Of a DNA stretch of 64,000 nucleotides, positions 59,801-64,000 are shown piece by piece. The first letter of the stretch is position 1, and the number at the start of each line of letters is the position of its first letter. The DNA is from CAMDPA01 sp964574325 (GTDB lineage: Bacteria; Pseudomonadota; Alphaproteobacteria; Rhizobiales; Hyphomicrobiaceae), in assembly GCA_964574325.1 (NCBI GenBank), contig CAZNMY010000012.1:1-64000 (forward strand), read 5' to 3'. The notes under the pieces were generated by a model, which saw only the letters and a program-made list of their open reading frames with translations, searched no databases and was not told the DNA's origin. The position numbers and the translations under genes were made by a program.

Positions 59801-60538
59801 TCAACTTGCCGTGTTCGTCGCGCGCTTGGTGCTCAAGGCCTCGCGGCCGATCACGTAGAGGATCTTCGTCCCGGCCCCGATCACCCCGCGGATGGTGCCG
59901 GAAACCTTCGATGTGCCGATGCGACGACGGTAGCGCGCGGGTATCTCACGGCATGCGAGACCGAGCTTTGCGGCGCGAACCTGCATCTCGACGGTCCAGC
60001 CGTAGTCGGGATCGGCCATGCGCAACCGGGCGAGCGCTTGGCGGCTGATCGCACGGAACGGTCCGAGATCGGTGAACCGTTCACGCCAGATCATGCGGAT
60101 CAACGTGCAGGCGAGTGCGTTGCCGAAGATCTGCTGAGGCGTCAGCGCGCCCCGCTCCCGCTGTCCCATCACGCGGGAACCCAGGACGAAATCCGCCTCG
60201 CCTTGGGCGATCGGCCGCACGAGTGCCGCCATCTCGGAGGTATCGTCGCTCGCGTCCCCATCCATGAAAACGACGATGCCGACGTCCTCGGGCAACGCCG
60301 CGATCGCTTTCAGGCAAGCGCTGCCATAACCGCGGCGCGGCTCCACCACCACGATCGCGCCGGCCGCGCGGGCGATGTTCCCCGAACCGTCCGTCGAACC
60401 GTTGTCGGCGACGATCACGTGCGCGACCCACGATGGAATGGCGGCCAGAACCTCGGGTAACGCCTCGGCTTCGTTGAGAACTGGGATGATCACGGCGACG
60501 CGTGCCGTGCCTACAGGAGTGGTCATGACATCTGTCAA
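59801..60538 (-). CDS. Family 2 glycosyltransferase
   Basis: 245 residues. VAVIIPVLNEAEALPEV, VADNGSTDGSGNIARAAG and the acidic DxD-type VFMDGDASDD mark the GT-A fold. Related to dolichol-phosphate mannose synthase-like enzymes that attach sugars to polyprenyl phosphate. Its ATG overlaps the upstream TGA by four bases, so it works with the polytopic transferase. Confidence 0.92.
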   Translation of the reverse strand: MTDVMTTPVGTARVAVIIPVLNEAEALPEVLAAIPSWVAHVIVADNGSTDGSGNIARAAGAIVVVEPRRGYGSACLKAIAALPEDVGIVVFMDGDASDDTSEMAALVRPIAQGEADFVLGSRVMGQRERGALTPQQIFGNALACTLIRMIWRERFTDLGPFRAISRQALARLRMADPDYGWTVEMQVRAAKLGLACREIPARYRRRIGTSKVSGTIRGVIGAGTKILYVIGREALSTKRATNTAS

Positions 60539-61923
60539 CGCGGCGCGGCTTTCTCTGTGGCGTGTGCAGGCTGCCGGTCAGTGTACCAGAGGTAGAGAAG
60601 CCAGCCCAGTACGGGCAAGGAATGCAGGAAGGCAGTACCATAGAAGAACCACACGCCATTCTGCACCGGCCACAGCGGATAGAACAGGTAGTAGGTCGGC
60701 AGCAACGCCGAAGCCGCGAGCAACGGCCAGTTCCGGCAGAGCACGGCTAGCGGCAGAAACCACACCGCATACCAGGGGAACTGCGCGGGCGAGAGGTAGA
60801 ACATCCCCGCGGCCACGACCAGCGCGCGCGATGACAGCGAGCGCAACGTAGCGTCGCCACGGGTGGATACGACGAGAGCGAGGACGCCTGTGGAAAGCGC
60901 GAGCATCGGCCGGAGCACGCGCTCGGCCGTCACCCATGAGCCGAACGCGGAATTGATCGCATGATGCATCCAGGCATAAGGCGCGTTGTTGTTGCTCCAT
61001 CCCGCCGCATAGGCGCTGAGACCAGAGCCCGGATGCAACGCCGAAATCAGCACGGGTCCGAGCGCAACCGCCAGCACGGCAGCGAACCACACCGACGCCT
61101 GCACCAATCGCACCGGCGTCCGCAACAGCGGCCACAGCACCAGGGCCGACAGCAGGACCGGCCACACCTTGACCCCGGCGCCGAGACCGATCAGCGCCAG
61201 CGCCGGAAACGGCCGGCCAACGGATAGGGCGAGCAGCGCCCCCAGCACGAAGGGCGGAATCAATGCATCGATGTGCACGATGCCGACCAGCATGAACGCA
61301 ACCAGCGGGTTCCACCAGTAGAGCAGCGACCACATCGGCGACTGCCCGAGGCGACCGAGCATGACGATCAGCAGCCACAGCGTGACGAGTTCGCCCGCGA
61401 GAAAAACCAGCCGCAGCCCATCGACCTTGAAGGGCGCGATCAGATGCGCCACCGCGAACGCGGCCTGCGCCACGCTCGGATAGATCGTCCGCAAATCCGG
61501 GAAATTGATCCCCTGAAGCGTCTCCTGCCCGCCTGCCGCGATCCGCGCGTAGGCAGCCGGTACCTGGTTCTGGCCGATGAACGCTTCTGGCGGATACGCA
61601 TAGGGATCGAGCCCCCGGGCGACGACTGCGCCGTCCCAAAGGTAGCGGAAATAGTCGTCTTCGAGCGGCGGCGGCGTGCCGAACCATACGAGGCGCATCA
61701 GCACGCCGACCACGAGCAGCACGAGCATGAGCGCTCTGCTCGGCGGGATCGACGCGAGCCGGGGAGCCGCTGCCAGCATGAGCCCCGTCGGCACCGCAAG
61801 TCCCAGGATCAACGGCAGCACCGCGGACAGTTCCTCGGCATTGCCGTGTGACAAACCACGTGTCGCCACGACCAGCCACGCCTGGCAGGCCAGCAATCCG
61901 ATCCCGGCCGCAGCGAAGATCAT
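60535..61923 (-). CDS. Polytopic membrane glycosyltransferase (GT87/DUF2029-like)
   Basis: About 462 residues with 10-12 hydrophobic segments (MIFAAAGIGLLACQAWLVV, ALMLVLLVVGVLMRLVWFG and others). A GT-C layout: acidic motif TPPPLEDDYFRYLWDGAVVARGLDPYAYPPEAF after the second helix, as in polyprenol-phosphate-dependent mannosyltransferases. The 4-base overlap with the GT2 gene suggests GT2 makes the lipid-linked donor used here. Start: ATG 61923 is used; GTG 61947 is possible. Confidence 0.82.
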   Translation of the reverse strand: MIFAAAGIGLLACQAWLVVATRGLSHGNAEELSAVLPLILGLAVPTGLMLAAAPRLASIPPSRALMLVLLVVGVLMRLVWFGTPPPLEDDYFRYLWDGAVVARGLDPYAYPPEAFIGQNQVPAAYARIAAGGQETLQGINFPDLRTIYPSVAQAAFAVAHLIAPFKVDGLRLVFLAGELVTLWLLIVMLGRLGQSPMWSLLYWWNPLVAFMLVGIVHIDALIPPFVLGALLALSVGRPFPALALIGLGAGVKVWPVLLSALVLWPLLRTPVRLVQASVWFAAVLAVALGPVLISALHPGSGLSAYAAGWSNNNAPYAWMHHAINSAFGSWVTAERVLRPMLALSTGVLALVVSTRGDATLRSLSSRALVVAAGMFYLSPAQFPWYAVWFLPLAVLCRNWPLLAASALLPTYYLFYPLWPVQNGVWFFYGTAFLHSLPVLGWLLYLWYTDRQPAHATEKAAPR

Positions 61924-61990
61924 GCCATCCCGGGTCTTGAGAACCACATCTCCCCTTTCGGTGACAATAGGCAGCACTGAGGCCCGCCGC

Positions 61991-62818
61991 TCAGGACTTC
62001 GTGACGTTGAGGGTCCAGTCATACTGGTCCTCGGCAATCGTCGCCACCTTGTCGAGCTTGGCTGCGAGATCCGGCTTGGCGTACTTCTTGAAGTGCGCGA
62101 TCACGGCTGCATTGTCTGGCCCGAAATCGTCGCGGAACCATTTGTAGATGCTCGAAACCCGCAGCTTGTTGCCTGCGAGCACTTCGACGCCGCGAGGATG
62201 ATTGATGAAATCACGGGCCGCTGCATCGAGATCTGCCGAAAGCGTGCGCGCACGCCAGGCCCGCGCCATGAGATTGGGACAGCCGAACGACGCACAGTTC
62301 ACGACATAGTGGACGCGCGGGTCCTTGAATGTCGGTCGCATGATATCGTGCTCGATGTTGTCCAACGAGAGCTTCTTGCCCTCGACTGTCACGCGCGGCT
62401 CCCGCCAAGGGCCGGTGTAGGACTTGAAGTCGAACAGGCTTCCACTGCTCTTGATATCGCGGATGGAGGCAACGGGAAAGCGATCGAGAATGACTTTCAA
62501 TGTCACGGCATTGTAAAGGTTGCCCCAGTAGGCGAAGGCATCGTCGCGAGACATCGCCGAAGGTCGCCGCGATGACATTTCGGCGATGTATGTGTCGAGC
62601 GCCTTTCGGTCCGCGCTGTTGCCGTGCCAGCGCGCGTAGTCGACCCGATTGACGCCATCGGGACTGACCCGGACGTAGCGGCCGAGCAACGCATCATAGC
62701 CCGCCTCGGGATCCCCCTGCTGCTGCTGCGCGAAAGCCGGAGCGGTAGTCAGGGCGATCGTCAGAAGCGCAATGGCGCCTCGACGTGTGCAGCAAAAGCT
62801 GCGTGCTGATCGGCTCAT
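61991..62818 (-). CDS. DUF547 domain protein, exported
   Basis: 275 residues. Signal peptide near FCCTRRGAIALLTIALTTAPAFAQ. DUF547 signatures: WGNLYNAVTLKVILDRFP, DNIEHDIMRPTFKDPRVHYVVNCASFGCPNL and the closing ISSIYKWFRDDFG-type segment. Cysteine-dependent transglutaminase-like fold is suspected for the family; unknown role. Upstream of the glycosyltransferase genes on the same strand with 67 bases between. Confidence 0.85.
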   Translation of the reverse strand: MSRSARSFCCTRRGAIALLTIALTTAPAFAQQQQGDPEAGYDALLGRYVRVSPDGVNRVDYARWHGNSADRKALDTYIAEMSSRRPSAMSRDDAFAYWGNLYNAVTLKVILDRFPVASIRDIKSSGSLFDFKSYTGPWREPRVTVEGKKLSLDNIEHDIMRPTFKDPRVHYVVNCASFGCPNLMARAWRARTLSADLDAAARDFINHPRGVEVLAGNKLRVSSIYKWFRDDFGPDNAAVIAHFKKYAKPDLAAKLDKVATIAEDQYDWTLNVTKS

Positions 62819-63059
62819 GTAGCAGGCCTCGTTTCGCTGCGTCTGATGTCGTGAGGTTCGGCCTCGAACCAAGCGATGTTACGTCGTTCACGGGATCGTT
62901 ACGAGGCGCTGGCAGTTCGTGATCGGTGCTGCCCCATTCGGCTGATGGTGACCGGATACTTTTCCCGTATCGTACCGGCTCGAAGTAACGTGACCGTGTA
63001 ACGAAATGCGTCCCGGAAACGAACACGGATCGTCTGCGGACCGACATGGAGAAACTGAT

Positions 63060-63512
63060 ATGATGCGCACCCTTGCTACCGGCCTGACTGCTTTGGCACT
63101 GATGACGACAGCGGCTTCTTCTCAGGCACTGACCGTGATGGAGAGCAAGTTCGGCGTCAAAGAGACGGGCGACCGTCTCGCAGCGGAATTGGGCAAACGC
63201 AGTATCAAGGTCGCCGCGCGCGTCGATCACGCCGCAGGCGCGAAGGCGGCCGGTCTCGAAATGCCGCCGACCGAAGTCATCATGTTCGGCAATCCGAAGC
63301 TCGGAACGCCGTTGATGCTCGCTCAGCCTTCGGTCGCGATCGAGCTGCCGATGAAGATGCTGATCTGGCAGGACAAGGGGGGCAAGGTCTGGATCGGCTA
63401 CTCGCCGCCGGCTGCCCTGAAAGAGCGGTACAAGATCAGCGGACAGGATGAGCCCCTGAAGACCATGGCGGGCGCCCTCCAAGGTCTCGCGAAGGCTGCC
63501 AGCGGGCAATAG
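63060..63512 (+). CDS. DUF302 domain protein, secreted
   Basis: 150 residues. Signal peptide TLATGLTALALMTTAASSQAL. DUF302 core: TGDRLAAELGKRSIKVAARVDHAAGAKAAGLEMPPTEVIMFGNPK and LPMKMLIWQDKGGKVWIGY. Unknown function. ATG pair at 63060/63063 with GGAGA upstream. Divergent from the DUF547 gene. Confidence 0.88.
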   Translation: MMRTLATGLTALALMTTAASSQALTVMESKFGVKETGDRLAAELGKRSIKVAARVDHAAGAKAAGLEMPPTEVIMFGNPKLGTPLMLAQPSVAIELPMKMLIWQDKGGKVWIGYSPPAALKERYKISGQDEPLKTMAGALQGLAKAASGQ

Positions 63513-63522
63513 ACCCAGCCCT

Positions 63523-63548
63523 TGCCCGGCGCTCGAGTTCGCCGGGCA
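63523..63548 (+). terminator. Stem-loop after the DUF302 gene
   Basis: TGCCCGGCG and CGCCGGGCA form a perfect 9-base stem with an 8-base loop, 11 bases after the stop. No T-run follows, so termination is only suggested. Confidence 0.35.
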
Positions 63549-63704
63549 TCCGCCCCCGAAGCGTCCCGAAACCGAAACGTTCGGCGGGGTCCGGCCAAAC
63601 GCAGATCTCCCCACAGCATCCTCGTCCCCATCCGCCGAGCCGCCTTCTTTCCGTCGGCCGAATCAGATTGGACTTGGGCACGCAACTCGAGTGGGGATGT
63701 CGTC

Positions 63705-64000
63705 ATGGAACGCGTGGTGGCCAAGAGAGCGCGTGGGAGCGAAGCAGCGCCTGAGCGCAGCTCCGTGAGGATTGCCGGGCGCAGCGCCGAGGCGCGCAAG
63801 GAGGGGGCGGCTGCAAAGCCCCGCCCGTCGCGCGCCGAGTCACATGCCCAGCCTCACACCACGCCACCTACTTCGTCACCCACGAAGACCGCCGACAGAA
63901 AGCCTTCTCACGACAAGAAGCAGGCTTACGAAAAGAAGACGATCGCGCTCGTCTACGATTTCGACGGCACGCTTTGCCCGCGCCCGATGCAGGAATATGC
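63705..64000 (+). CDS. HAD-family hydrolase, N-terminal fragment (cut by the window end)
   Basis: 98 complete codons from ATG at 63705 run open to the edge. The first 80 residues are a disordered Arg/Ala/Ser/Pro/Lys lead; then KKTIALVYDFDGTLCPRPMQEY carries HAD motif I, DFDGTL, with two Asp. The rest lies outside the window. Probable phosphatase or phosphoglycolate-like enzyme. Confidence 0.65.
   Translation, partial: MERVVAKRARGSEAAPERSSVRIAGRSAEARKEGAAAKPRPSRAESHAQPHTTPPTSSPTKTADRKPSHDKKQAYEKKTIALVYDFDGTLCPRPMQEY

Overview
The window looks like chromosomal DNA of a GC-rich alphaproteobacterium, probably Hyphomicrobiales (Rhizobiales). This rests on gene content and codon bias: an rpsO-pnp operon, an alphaproteobacterial-type ParE (topoisomerase IV subunit B), ubiX, galE/galU, paired MltB-type lytic transglycosylases and a CYP199-type P450 with its ferredoxin. 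The genus cannot be fixed from the sequence alone. No rRNA, tRNA, CRISPR array, complete insertion sequence or replication origin was recognised.

Layout. 0-9.6 kb: an amidohydrolase gene broken by an in-frame amber codon; a cell-wall block (SGNH-fold protein plus two lytic transglycosylases, overlapping or tightly spaced); divergent galE and galU; a HAD-IIA phosphatase; a degenerate HtrA-like protein. 9.6-12.4 kb: an A+T-richer island carrying a three-gene Phd / HTH-ImmA-IrrE / DUF4411(PIN) operon. 12.4-15.7 kb: ubiX, a DUF2390 protein, a secreted RNase T2 and two tandem paralogous secreted four-cysteine proteins. 15.7-19.6 kb: two adjacent DUF262/DUF1524 (GmrSD-like) proteins separated by a spacer with 14-bp tandem repeats, a candidate defence module. 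20-24.4 kb: msrA, pnp, rpsO and a ParDE-type toxin-antitoxin pair. 25-31 kb: pepF, then a feruloyl-CoA hydratase/lyase gene and a feruloyl-CoA synthetase-like gene, with a Phd/PIN toxin-antitoxin module between them. 31.5-34.1 kb: parE and a small GIY-YIG nuclease flanked by inverted copies of a palindromic element.

34-50.6 kb is dominated by probable aromatic or organic-acid catabolism: a citryl-CoA-lyase-like protein, a decayed TctC-type solute-binding protein, a VOC protein, SDR, [2Fe-2S] ferredoxin plus CYP199-like P450, several amidohydrolases (one LigI-like), a molybdenum hydroxylase pair, a beta-hydroxyacid dehydrogenase, a cupin and a 2-keto-4-pentenoate-hydratase-like protein. With the ferulate genes this suggests a strain using lignin-derived methoxylated aromatics; the individual substrates are inferred. 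50.6-64 kb: a DEAD-box helicase with a very long R/G-rich tail, a glutathionylspermidine-synthase-like ATP-grasp enzyme, a flavin monooxygenase, an intact HtrA-type protease, a gamma-resorcylate-decarboxylase-type amidohydrolase, a rhodanese, two membrane-linked glycosyltransferases, DUF547 and DUF302 proteins, and the start of a HAD hydrolase cut by the window edge.

A second layer is the set of dispersed intergenic palindromes. At least five families occur, mostly directly at gene ends. Several provide the stop codon of the preceding gene, one copy lies within the end of the GIY-YIG gene, and one copy doubles as a terminator.
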